14,387 bases of DNA from an uncultured Eggerthellaceae bacterium (GTDB lineage: Bacteria > Actinomycetota > Coriobacteriia > Coriobacteriales > Eggerthellaceae): positions 1 through 14,387 of the forward strand of contig CAMOLA010000052.1 in NCBI GenBank assembly GCA_946618265.1, written 5' to 3'. This document shows, one piece after another, positions 7,969 to 14,387 of this stretch; positions within the stretch are counted from its first letter, which is position 1, and the number at the start of each line of letters is the position of its first letter. The notes under the pieces are model-generated. The model ran no database searches, had not been told where the DNA came from, and saw nothing but the letters and a program-made list of their open reading frames with translations. The position numbers were made by a program, and so were the translations under genes.

Positions 7969-8718
7969 ATGAAGCTAACCATCGGCAACCTGCATGTGCA
8001 GGATGTCTGCCTTGGGTCAGAGAATTCCTTCAAAGATGGAATCCTGACCATCGACAAGGAGGCAGCCATTGCGTACCTGAAGGGAGAAGACGATCACATC
8101 ACCGATCTTGACATCGTGATCGCCCATCCCGGCGATGACACGCGCATCGTGCCTGTCATCAAGACCATCGAGCCGCGCGTCCGCATGGACGGGCGCTGCC
8201 TGTTCCCCGGCGTGACGGGCGACCTCGTTCCCGCCGGCGAAGGCGAGCTGAAGGCCTTCAAGGACTGCTGCGTCACCGTAGTCGGCAAGGAGTGGGGTTC
8301 GTTCGGCGACGGCGTCATCGACATGGGCGGCGAAGGTGCCAAGCAGACCTACTGGTCCAAGCTCATCAACATCTGCCTCGTGGGCGACACCGACGAAGAG
8401 TTCGAGCGCCACGAGCAGCAGAAGATGAACCACGCACTGCGCTGGGCCGGCCATCGCTTCGCCGAGTGGATCGGCCAGATTGCCAAGGGCATCGAGCCCG
8501 ACGACACCGAGGTCTACGAGTTCGACCCGATCACCAAGCGCGATGCCGCCAAGAACGACCTGCCCAGCGTCGTGGCGGTCCTGCAGCCGCAGTCCCAGAT
8601 GGAAGCCCTGGCGTCGACATGTTCAAGAAGGACGTCATCATCGTGGAGGGCGCGAATGCGGCCGCCAAGATGCGCAAGGACCTCAAGAACCTGTGCAAGG
8701 TCGCCAACAAGATGCTGA
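7969..8718 (+). pseudogene. truncated glycine/sarcosine/betaine reductase component B (GrdE-type) remnant
   Basis: The first ~210 residues match the N-terminal half of the GrdE/GrdG/GrdI proprotein. The start MKLTIGNLHVQDVCLG is followed by an IEPRVRMDG block, FPGVTGDLVPAGEGELKAFKDC, GFGDGVIDMGGEGA-like sequence and a DLPSVVAVLQPQSQ segment. Complete family members are about 430 residues and are cleaved at an internal Cys to form a pyruvoyl group. Here coding quality stops near 8605, before that Cys, and the frame continues as Arg/Ser-rich junk to a TGA at 8716. The N-terminal part is well preserved, so the break is recent or the product is a stand-alone domain. The real glycine reductase needs selenoproteins GrdA and GrdB, which makes the position beside selD meaningful. 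The ATG at 7969 has AGGAG 11 nt upstream. Confidence 0.7.
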
Positions 8719-8966
8719 AGGGCGCGCAGCTCCAATGTGCAGTCGACGGCTACTTCCCCCGCGGCAAGCGCAGCGAGGTGTTCCTCGAGGACACGCGCGA
8801 GAACACCGCAGCATATCGCGGCGTTCAGATGCTCATCAAGAAGATCAAGGGCGAGGACTACCAGACCGAGCTCGAGATTCCCAAGAAGGACGTCGTGCCG
8901 GGTTGCGGCACCCGCGCGGGGAAGCGGCTGGTCTTTGTGCCAGTCCAGCCGGCGATGGCGGCTTAG
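8619..8966 (+). CDS. unrecognised 115-residue frame fused out of frame to the grdE-like remnant
   Basis: From about 8608 codon usage and composition switch to a new frame, which reads GVDMFKKDVIIVEGANAAAK and then a Lys-rich helical region. It continues through CAVDGYFPRGKRSEVFLED and an NTAAYRGVQMLIKKIKGE segment, and ends in VFVPVQPAMAA at a TAG. It does not resemble the rest of GrdE or GrdB as I know them. The AYRGVQMLIKKIKGE...LEIPKKDV end faintly recalls the C-terminus of LacI/periplasmic sugar-binding proteins, which I do not trust. There is no good ribosome binding site at the ATG (8619). It is therefore more likely the tail of a broken or rearranged gene than an independent one. Fused to the upstream frame, a single-base change would give a protein of about 330 residues. 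Confidence 0.4.
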   Translation: MFKKDVIIVEGANAAAKMRKDLKNLCKVANKMLKGAQLQCAVDGYFPRGKRSEVFLEDTRENTAAYRGVQMLIKKIKGEDYQTELEIPKKDVVPGCGTRAGKRLVFVPVQPAMAA

Positions 8967-8990
8967 CTAACCGCCATCGCCCGGCTGGAC
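8943..8990 (+). terminator. long GC-rich hairpin at the end of the 8619-8966 frame
   Basis: The segment 8943-8961 pairs with 8971-8990 in a roughly 19-bp stem with one bulged C (GTCCAGCC...GATGGCGG against CCGCCATCGC...GGCTGGAC). The stop codon TAG (8964-8966) lies in the loop. No T-tract follows, so it is either a strong transcription stop of unusual form or a 3' RNA-stability hairpin. Confidence 0.6.
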
Positions 8991-9029
8991 CGGTTGATAA
9001 TTCTCACTTGACAAGCTGATGAACATATG

Positions 9030-9060
9030 AAAAGGGGGCAATCCCCTTTTATGACGTCAT
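9030..9060. repeat. AAAAGGGG/CCCCTTTT palindrome followed by ATGACGTCAT
   Basis: AAAAGGGG (9030-9037) and CCCCTTTT (9043-9050) form a perfect 8-bp stem, directly followed by the perfect 10-bp palindrome ATGACGTCAT (9051-9060). The flanking ATGA resembles the repeat at 12741-12771, so this may be a diverged copy of that family. CCCCTTTT followed by ATGA could also serve as a weak terminator. Confidence 0.5.
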
Positions 9061-9065
9061 GAAAA

Positions 9066-9093
9066 CCCCTCCCGCAGGTACACTCGGGAGGGG
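9066..9093. terminator. terminator-like hairpin downstream of the 58-residue gene
   Basis: CCCCTCCCG (9066-9074) and CGGGAGGGG (9085-9093) form a 9-bp perfect stem with a 10-nt loop. On the minus strand it is followed by GTTTTC, so it fits a terminator for the minus-strand small gene that ends at 9155. Confidence 0.6.
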
Positions 9094-9154
9094 TCGAGGG
9101 GGGTAGTGGTCTATTTGAAGATCGCAGAGCGCGCCAGGCGCTCCACTGCACTGC

Positions 9155-9331
9155 CTACAGATGGGCGGTCGCGGGCTTGAGGCTTGCGCCCTCGCGACGA
9201 TCGGACTTCGAGAGCAGACGCTTCATCGCGTTGATGAGCATGTCGATCGACGAAATCGTGTTGCCGTTCTCATCCACAATGACGGCACTGGCGCCGCATG
9301 CGATGACCTGGGTTGCGTTCTTCTTAGTCAT
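9155..9331 (-). CDS. small orphan protein of 58 residues
   Basis: The product is a short, soluble protein starting MTKKNATQVIACGASAVIVD and containing a predicted strand (ASAVIVDENGN) followed by a helix (SIDMLINAMKRLLSKSD), with a basic tail. The ATG at 9331 is preceded by AAGGAGG at an ideal 5-nt spacing, which is the main evidence that the gene is real. An earlier in-frame ATG (9403) has no such site. A hairpin at 9066-9093 may terminate it. I do not recognise the family. It has a single Cys and no membrane segment. It is isolated from its neighbours on both sides. Confidence 0.55.
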   Translation of the reverse strand: MTKKNATQVIACGASAVIVDENGNTISSIDMLINAMKRLLSKSDRREGASLKPATAHL

Positions 9332-9465
9332 GTCTGCCTCCTTGACGTTCTTGCTTCTTTGCATGCGGGGCAATCGCTCCCGTTGATGCATACGATACTC
9401 CAACCAAAATCACGGACAAGCATCGGTATTTTGGGGAAGGTTGGATTCACAACTCGAATACGCCA

Positions 9466-9497
9466 CGGGTTGCATAACTCGATATTTATGCAACCCG
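9466..9497. repeat. perfect 12-bp inverted repeat
   Basis: CGGGTTGCATAA (9466-9477) and TTATGCAACCCG (9486-9497) are separated by 8 nt. The symmetry and the 20-bp centre-to-centre distance (two helical turns) suit a dimeric regulator. As RNA it would be a stable hairpin 45 nt upstream of a GGAGG-ATG at 9543. Confidence 0.6.
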
Positions 9498-9551
9498 ATT
9501 CCCGAAAGAGGTGTTTTTCCTTCTGGCAGTTATGGAGGAATTATGAAGAGT

Positions 9552-9584
9552 ACTGACCGAAAGGGAGTCTCCCCTTCGGTCGGT
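9552..9584. repeat. 33-bp near-perfect palindrome (GGGAGTCTCCC family)
   Basis: The left arm is ACTGACCGAAAGGGAG and the right arm CTCCCCTTCGGTCGGT around a central T. The two arm mismatches would be G-U pairs in RNA. This is the same family as the copies at 6487, 12865 and 13949. Confidence 0.8.
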
Positions 9585-9761
9585 AAGCCCGGCCGATACG
9601 ACAGGCGATACCATCCCGAAGCGAGGGCGGATGATCTTGTGCGATACGGTTTGCCCAGGTTGCGGCGTCGCTTACGGTCGTTTGTCCGCGCCTCGAGCGA
9701 CACGTTAGGGGGCTGGACAGCCCGAGAGGAACACCGGATTCCGGTGCTCTATTAAGTCTAT

Positions 9762-10322
9762 TTAGATGCGTGCTCCATCGCAGATGAGGCGCACGGCCAT
9801 GTCGGCCATGCGCGACGCCGAGATGGCGCGACCGTCCTCGATCCACTGCTTGTAAATACGGATCTGCGACGTGTTGACATGGGTGATGTAGAGGGACCAT
9901 TCAGCATCCGTCCAGCCATCGGGCTTCTGATTCGCCTGCGTGCGCTCCTCACCCATGGCATCGAGCACCTTCCACATGATGCCCGTATAGGCGCCGCTCG
10001 ACAAGATGGCGTCGTAAAGCGGGCCCTGCTCGGCGCTGTAGATCATGAACTCGCGCACGATGCCGTCGATGTCCTGCGGATAGCGCAAGCCTCTCGTGCG
10101 CTCGACGTACGGGCGCGCATACTCGCGAAGTAGCTCCTCGAGCAGATCGTCGAGCGTAGGATAATACCGGTAGAACGTGGTCTTGTTCACGAGGGCGCGC
10201 TCGCACAGCCCCTTGACCGTGATCTTCTCGTAGGGCATTTCCAACAGCATCGCCGTGAACGCGTCGTGAATCGCCTTGAGCGTCTTTCGGACCCGAAGGT
10301 CTTCTGTACCGTTTGAACCCAT
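9762..10322 (-). CDS. TetR/AcrR-family transcriptional regulator
   Basis: This 186-residue regulator has the typical TetR N-terminal three-helix DNA-binding domain at residues about 10-56. It contains an AIHDAFTAMLLEMPYEKITVKGL helix pair followed by CERALVNKTTFYRYYPTLDDLL, the hallmark turn TFYRYY. The C-terminal ligand and dimerisation region is not recognisable to a specific class. It is divergent from the heavy-metal protein and ATPase across 192 bp, so it may control them, itself, or both. The intergenic region carries the perfect palindrome TAATCGCGATTA 33 bp upstream of its start, a plausible own operator. TetR proteins mostly sense organic ligands, so metal sensing is not implied. Confidence 0.9.
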   Translation of the reverse strand: MGSNGTEDLRVRKTLKAIHDAFTAMLLEMPYEKITVKGLCERALVNKTTFYRYYPTLDDLLEELLREYARPYVERTRGLRYPQDIDGIVREFMIYSAEQGPLYDAILSSGAYTGIMWKVLDAMGEERTQANQKPDGWTDAEWSLYITHVNTSQIRIYKQWIEDGRAISASRMADMAVRLICDGARI

Positions 10323-10354
10323 GGTGCTGCCTCCCGCCTGCTTTCGATTTATCT

Positions 10355-10366
10355 TAATCGCGATTA
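10355..10366. promoter_or_regulatory. 12-bp palindrome TAATCGCGATTA upstream of tetR
   Basis: This is a perfect palindrome in the tetR-metal protein intergenic region. Near copies occur upstream of selA (3668-3679) and the grdE-like remnant (7897-7908). It is a candidate operator, with the function inferred from position and symmetry. Confidence 0.45.
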
Positions 10367-10431
10367 TAATTTCATATCAGACTCTTATTGATGAAAAATG
10401 CCCGTATTCATGTAATGGGTCGATATGGCTA

Positions 10432-10482
10432 TTGACTTAACGCCATACATACTTTAGGATTCATCTGAACATATGAACGGAT
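10432..10482 (+). promoter_or_regulatory. promoter of the metal-efflux pair with a metal-sensor-like operator
   Basis: TTGACT (10432-10437) and TAGGAT (10455-10460) are spaced by 17 bp, a good sigma-70-type promoter. Directly at the predicted start is TCATCTGAACATATGAACGG (10461-10480), which contains two TGAAC-type half-sites (the TGAACA/ATGAAC pattern). ArsR/SmtB metal sensors bind inverted TGAACA-type repeats near start sites; here the half-sites are arranged partly as a direct repeat, so the match is only suggestive. Confidence 0.5.
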
Positions 10483-10514
10483 GCTCACATATTCAAATTT
10501 TCGGAGGTTCCATC

Positions 10515-10733
10515 ATGCTCAAGACATACAAGCTCGACGGCGACATCTGCGCGAATTGCGCTGGCAAGATCCAGGCGGCGATCGAGAAGCTGCCCGGCGT
10601 CAACAAGGTCTCGGTCAACGCCATGACCTACAAGTTCACGCTCGATGCCGACGAGGGAAGCTTCGATGCGGCCCTCGAGAAGTCAATCAAGATCTTCGAC
10701 GACATCGAGCCCGACTGCGAAGTGCTCGTCTAG
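10515..10733 (+). CDS. free-standing heavy-metal-associated (HMA) domain protein
   Basis: This is a 72-residue metallochaperone-like protein of the ferredoxin-like HMA fold, with the metal-binding CxxC at C12-A-N-C15 in the N-terminal loop (LDGDICANCAGKIQAAIEKL). The strand PGVNKVSVNAMTYKFTLDAD and a C-terminal helix and strand complete the fold. The ATG at 10515 has GGAGG 7 nt upstream; the earlier in-frame ATG (10473) lies in the operator and has none. The sequence resembles the DCANCAxKIE repeat at the N-terminus of CadA/ZntA ATPases. The ATPase encoded 58 nt downstream lacks such a domain, so this protein probably supplies metal, most likely Zn or Cd, to it as a separate subunit. Confidence 0.88.
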   Translation: MLKTYKLDGDICANCAGKIQAAIEKLPGVNKVSVNAMTYKFTLDADEGSFDAALEKSIKIFDDIEPDCEVLV

Positions 10734-10751
10734 GCACATACGGGCCGATAT

Positions 10752-10778
10752 CCCCTTCGGCTCCCGAAGTCGAAGGGG
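10752..10778 (+). promoter_or_regulatory. two mutually exclusive hairpins before the ATPase gene
   Basis: CCCCTTCG (10752-10759) can pair with CGAAGGGG (10771-10778), or the inner CTTCGG (10755-10760) can pair with CCGAAG (10764-10769). The structures exclude each other. The right arm holds the purine-rich stretch that serves as ribosome binding site for the ATG at 10792, so folding could set ATPase translation relative to the HMA protein. The role is inferred. Confidence 0.45.
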
Positions 10779-10791
10779 AAGAACATGCGCC

Positions 10792-12690
<1,899 letters not shown>

Positions 12691-12740
12691 ACCGAAACAC
12701 GTCTCCAGGGCGGGTTCGGTCGGTCATTGCGACTTCGGTC

Positions 12741-12771
12741 GTCATAAAAGGGGACAGTCCCGTTTTATGAC
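12741..12771. repeat. 31-bp palindrome (GGGACAGTCCC family)
   Basis: GTCATAAAAGGGGAC (12741-12755), a central A and GTCCCGTTTTATGAC (12757-12771) form a palindrome with one mismatch. It lies 50 bp after the ATPase stop and could act as a terminator. The same core is seen at 200-212, and similar arms at 9030-9050. Confidence 0.75.
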
Positions 12772-12864
12772 GGACACACGTTTTTGCCGCTAACCCGCAC
12801 ATCGTGCGTGCCTTTATCTCCGCCGAGCCGGCATTCGGCCCGCATCGCCAGGCGCGCCGCCCTG

Positions 12865-12905
12865 GCATAGTGACCGAAAGGGAGTCTCCCTTTCGGTCAC
12901 TATGC
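12865..12905. repeat. perfect 41-bp palindrome (GGGAGTCTCCC family)
   Basis: Twenty-base arms (GCATAGTGACCGAAAGGGAG and its exact complement) surround a single T at 12885. This is the longest and most perfect member of the family in the window, in the gap between the ATPase and the amidohydrolase. Confidence 0.85.
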
Positions 12906-12950
12906 GCATTTTCATGCAAGGAGAGCCGCAAGGTGGTAGGATATCCCGCA

Positions 12951-13027
12951 AGTGCGCCGGTTCGGGCAACCCGGCGTTGTCGGGGTCAAGGAGTAAGCGA
13001 CCATCCAAAATGGATTCGCTTTTGACC
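12951..13027 (+). promoter_or_regulatory. structured leader upstream of the amidohydrolase
   Basis: GCGCCGG...CCGGCG (about 12954-12975) makes one hairpin. GGTCAA (12984-12989), AAGCGA (12995-13000) and ATCCA (13003-13007) then pair with the continuous right arm TGGAT-TCGCTT-TTGACC (13011-13027), a 17-bp stem with two left-side bulges. It ends just before the ribosome binding site GGGGAGG (13035-13041). This may be a cis-regulatory RNA. I recognise no known riboswitch class. Confidence 0.4.
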
Positions 13028-13046
13028 ATTTCGACGGGGAGGTCAG

Positions 13047-13931
13047 ATGTTCGGAGAATGCCACGCCCATGTAGCGATGGACGGAGTCAATTACAAGCAG
13101 GGCATGGCGCGGCATGCGCAAGGCCCCGACGAGGGTCACATTCGCGCGTGTTTCGAGGCGTATCGGCAGCGCTGCATAACCTTCGTGCGCGACGGCGGTG
13201 ACAAGTACGGCGTCTCGCAGCTCGCAGCTCGCATAGCGCCGGAATACGGTATCGACTACCGCACGCCCATCTTCGCCATCCACGAAGCGGGCAACTACGG
13301 GTCCATCGTGGGACGGGCCTTCACCGACCTCCGCGAATACGCGGCGCTCGTATGCGAGGCGCGCGAGCAAGGTGCCGACTTCATCAAGATCATGACGACG
13401 GGCATCATGGACTTCCGCGAATTCGGCCTCATCACGCACCACGACCTGCCCGCCGACCGCGTGCGCGAGATGGTCCATATCGCCCACGAGGAAGGCTTCG
13501 CCGTCATGTCGCACACCAACGGCAAGCGCGCCGTGCTCGACGCGATCGAAGCCGGCGTCGACAGCGTAGAGCATGCCAACTATATCGACGACGAATGCAT
13601 CGCGGCGCTCGCGGAATCGGGCACCTGCTATGTGCCGACGGCGACGGTGGCGCGCAACCTCATCGGCAACAGCCAATTCGACGACGCCGTGCTGACGCGC
13701 ATCTGGGAAGCGTCGCGCGCAGCCATCGGAAAAGCCGTGGCAGCGGGCTGCATCGTCGCGCTCGGCAGCGATGCCGGAGCCGTCGGCGTCCCGCACGGCC
13801 GAGGTGCGCTCGACGAATACGACTGCTTCGCCGCTGCCATCCCCGACGCCGCCCTGCGCGACGGTGCGCTCGCGAAAGGCGAGGATTTCATCCGCGCCAC
13901 CTTCCAACGGCGCTCCTCAACACGCCTTTGA
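13047..13931 (+). CDS. amidohydrolase-superfamily metal-dependent hydrolase
   Basis: This is a 294-residue TIM-barrel hydrolase with a binuclear-metal-type signature in order. HAHVAMDG near residue 6 is the HxH metal motif, FIKIMTTG (about 112-119) holds the candidate carbamylated lysine, and MSHTNG and SVEHANYID (about 155-180) give the two further His ligands. LGSDAGA (about 241-247) holds the catalytic Asp. The flanking beta-sandwich of many amidohydrolases is absent at both ends, so this is a barrel-only form. The C-terminus GEDFIRATF looks natural, not truncated. The substrate cannot be read from the sequence; relatives include imidazolonepropionase- and prolidase-like enzymes acting on cyclic amides or peptides. 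The ATG at 13047 has GGGGAGG 5 nt upstream. It appears to be a single-gene unit. Confidence 0.85.
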   Translation: MFGECHAHVAMDGVNYKQGMARHAQGPDEGHIRACFEAYRQRCITFVRDGGDKYGVSQLAARIAPEYGIDYRTPIFAIHEAGNYGSIVGRAFTDLREYAALVCEAREQGADFIKIMTTGIMDFREFGLITHHDLPADRVREMVHIAHEEGFAVMSHTNGKRAVLDAIEAGVDSVEHANYIDDECIAALAESGTCYVPTATVARNLIGNSQFDDAVLTRIWEASRAAIGKAVAAGCIVALGSDAGAVGVPHGRGALDEYDCFAAAIPDAALRDGALAKGEDFIRATFQRRSSTRL

Positions 13932-13948
13932 CGCGAAACGGCCCTCAA

Positions 13949-13981
13949 ACTGACCGAAAGGGAGCCCCCCTTTCGGTCAGT
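13949..13981. repeat. palindrome of the GGGAG family with an asymmetric loop
   Basis: ACTGACCGAAAGGG (13949-13962) and CCCTTTCGGTCAGT (13968-13981) are perfect 14-bp arms around AGCCC. Immediately after it, TGACCGTTGGGGAGACTCCC (13981-14000) looks like a decayed half copy. It is 18 bp after the amidohydrolase stop, so it may act as a terminator. Confidence 0.8.
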
Positions 13982-14032
13982 GACCGTTGGGGAGACTCCC
14001 TTTTGCCCTCCCCGGATTGCCCAGTATGCAAG

Positions 14033-14065
14033 AAGAGCCGCCTGGATCCCGTCCAGACGGCTCTT
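14033..14065 (-). terminator. terminator hairpin of the UroD-like gene
   Basis: AAGAGCCG (14033-14040) pairs with CGGCTCTT (14058-14065), and an inner CTGGA pairs with TCCAG, with one mismatch between the stems. On the minus strand it is followed by CTTGC. It lies 44 bp after the stop of the minus-strand gene and also faces the end of the amidohydrolase. Confidence 0.65.
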
Positions 14066-14080
14066 GGCAACAGCGCGGCA

Positions 14081-14102
14081 GGTAATCGCAATTACCGATT
14101 AC
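14081..14102. repeat. overlapping inverted repeats GGTAAT-CGCA-ATTACC
   Basis: GGTAAT and ATTACC (14081-14096) form a 6-bp stem with a 4-nt loop, and GTAATCG (14082-14088) also pairs with CGATTAC (14096-14102). The contained TAATCGCAATTA is one base from the motif near selA and tetR, but here it lies at convergent 3' ends. Confidence 0.4.
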
Positions 14103-14108
14103 GCGAGC

Positions 14109-14387
14109 TTACAGACCGTGCTCTGCGAAGTAGATCTTGGAGTACTTCTCGATCTCTTCCTGCGTGGTGTCGTAGACGCCCGGGAAGGTGGAGATGGGCA
14201 GGCCCTGCGACAGGCACGGGATGAAGTGCATCGGGCCGTTCTCGTCGCACGTGCGCTTGACCTCCTCGGCGATCTTCTCGCGAGTCCAGCCCTCGTAGTC
14301 GACCGAGGCGGAGTCGATGCCGCCCATGAAGGTGATGTCCTTGCCGTACTTCTCGATCATGCCGGGGATGTCGTTGGTGTTCATGAC
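14109..14387 (-). CDS. uroporphyrinogen decarboxylase-family (UroD/MtaA-like methyltransferase) protein, 3' part only
   Basis: Only the last 92 residues are present; the 5' part lies beyond the right edge. The segment has the IEKYGKDITFMGGIDSASV stretch, in which the strand-turn FMGGID is typical of the UroD barrel, then helix TREKIAEEVKRTCDENG and MHFIPCLSQGLPIST. It ends NTNDIPGM-type to FAEHGL. In anaerobes such proteins more often transfer methyl groups to or from corrinoid proteins (MtaA/MtbA-like) than make haem. The missing N-terminal part prevents a choice. A hairpin terminator follows. Confidence 0.75.
   Translation of the reverse strand, partial: VMNTNDIPGMIEKYGKDITFMGGIDSASVDYEGWTREKIAEEVKRTCDENGPMHFIPCLSQGLPISTFPGVYDTTQEEIEKYSKIYFAEHGL

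Larger units (their letters stand above)
9404..9761. other. repeat-rich stretch without a convincing gene
   Basis: These 358 bp hold a perfect 12-bp inverted repeat (9466-9497), a short frame from ATG 9543 with a strong GGAGG but atypical codons, a palindrome (9552-9584) and a small hairpin beyond the tetR stop (CACCGGA 9732-9738, TCCGGTG 9740-9746). The frame 9543-9755 (70 codons) uses many CGA, AGG, TTA and TTG codons, unlike all confident genes here, so I do not call it a gene. Confidence 0.5.
12691..13046. other. repeat-rich, structured gap without a gene
   Basis: These 356 bp contain two palindromes (12741-12771 and 12865-12905) and a structured segment (12906-13027) immediately before the amidohydrolase. 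No frame on either strand has coding-like codon usage; the short open frames mostly translate the palindromes. Confidence 0.55.

Noticed and set aside
7969..8966. Reading the grdE-like frame shift as another selenocysteine site
   Set aside because: The break is a change of frame, not an in-frame UGA; the TGA at 8716 lies in the non-coding-like frame well after coding quality is lost.
9631..9708. 25-codon frame with a CPGCG motif (MILCDTVCPGCGVAYG), reminiscent of the iron-sulfur start of molybdopterin oxidoreductases
   Set aside because: Too short, no ribosome binding site and no continuation in any frame; could be a gene scrap but chance is as likely.
9543..9755. 70-codon frame with an excellent GGAGG before its ATG
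   Set aside because: Codon use (CGA, AGG, TTA, TTG) is unlike the confident genes, and its N-terminal codons are a repeat palindrome. Kept only as a finding.
12932..12955. GGTGGTAGGATATCCCGC looked like a T-box antiterminator (GGUGGNACCGCG)
   Set aside because: The consensus is interrupted, no specifier stem is visible and the downstream gene is not a tRNA synthetase or amino acid gene.
12902..13201. Plus-strand frame starting ATGCGCATTTTCATGCAAGG
   Set aside because: It runs through structured leader sequence into another frame of the amidohydrolase gene; no coding character.
12912..13907. Minus-strand open frame over the amidohydrolase
   Set aside because: The plus-strand product has the full metal-ligand set of the amidohydrolase superfamily; the antisense frame has none.

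Overview
The window reads as chromosome from a GC-rich, strictly anaerobic bacterium with a complete selenocysteine (Sec) system. Codons are strongly G/C-ending, short AT-rich intergenic stretches separate the genes, and a SelD selenoprotein, a glycine-reductase-type gene remnant and a UroD-like methyltransferase occur together. Numerous palindromes with GGGAGWCTCCC and GGGACWGTCCC cores fill the gaps. My best guess is an Actinomycetota of the class Coriobacteriia (Eggerthella/Slackia/Adlercreutzia type); this is inference from style and gene content, not a database match.

Left part (1-7621), selenium block. On the minus strand, in transcription order from right to left: selD (7621-6563), a LysR regulator (4814-3906), selA (3640-2207), selB (2174-249) and the tRNA-Sec gene selC (97-2). 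SelD makes selenophosphate, SelA converts Ser-tRNA-Sec to Sec-tRNA-Sec, and SelB delivers it to UGA codons. SelD is itself a selenoprotein: its frame crosses a UGA at codon 18. Inside the block, on the plus strand and divergent from lysR, are two tandem 189-residue proteins of the DUF3841 type. Their function is unknown; their position suggests a selenium link.

Middle part (7622-9761). An AT-rich 347-bp divergent region separates selD from a broken gene whose first ~210 residues match the N-terminal part of glycine/sarcosine/betaine reductase component B (GrdE type). Near 8605 the reading frame changes, and an unrelated-looking 115-codon frame runs to a strong terminator-like hairpin. Then come a 58-residue orphan protein with a very good ribosome binding site (minus strand) and about 360 bp without a convincing gene but rich in inverted repeats.

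Right part (9762-14387). A TetR-type regulator is divergent from a metal-efflux pair: a free 72-residue heavy-metal-binding protein with a CxxC motif and a P1B-type ATPase that lacks its own N-terminal metal-binding domain but carries the Zn/Cd/Pb transport signature. After a repeat-rich, structured 356-bp gap comes a TIM-barrel amidohydrolase. The window ends in the 3' part of a UroD/corrinoid-methyltransferase-like gene on the minus strand.

Structure not explained by genes: two families of intergenic palindromes (REP-like), a 12-bp motif near TAATCGCGATTA recurring mainly in upstream regions, and structured leaders before the ATPase and the amidohydrolase.
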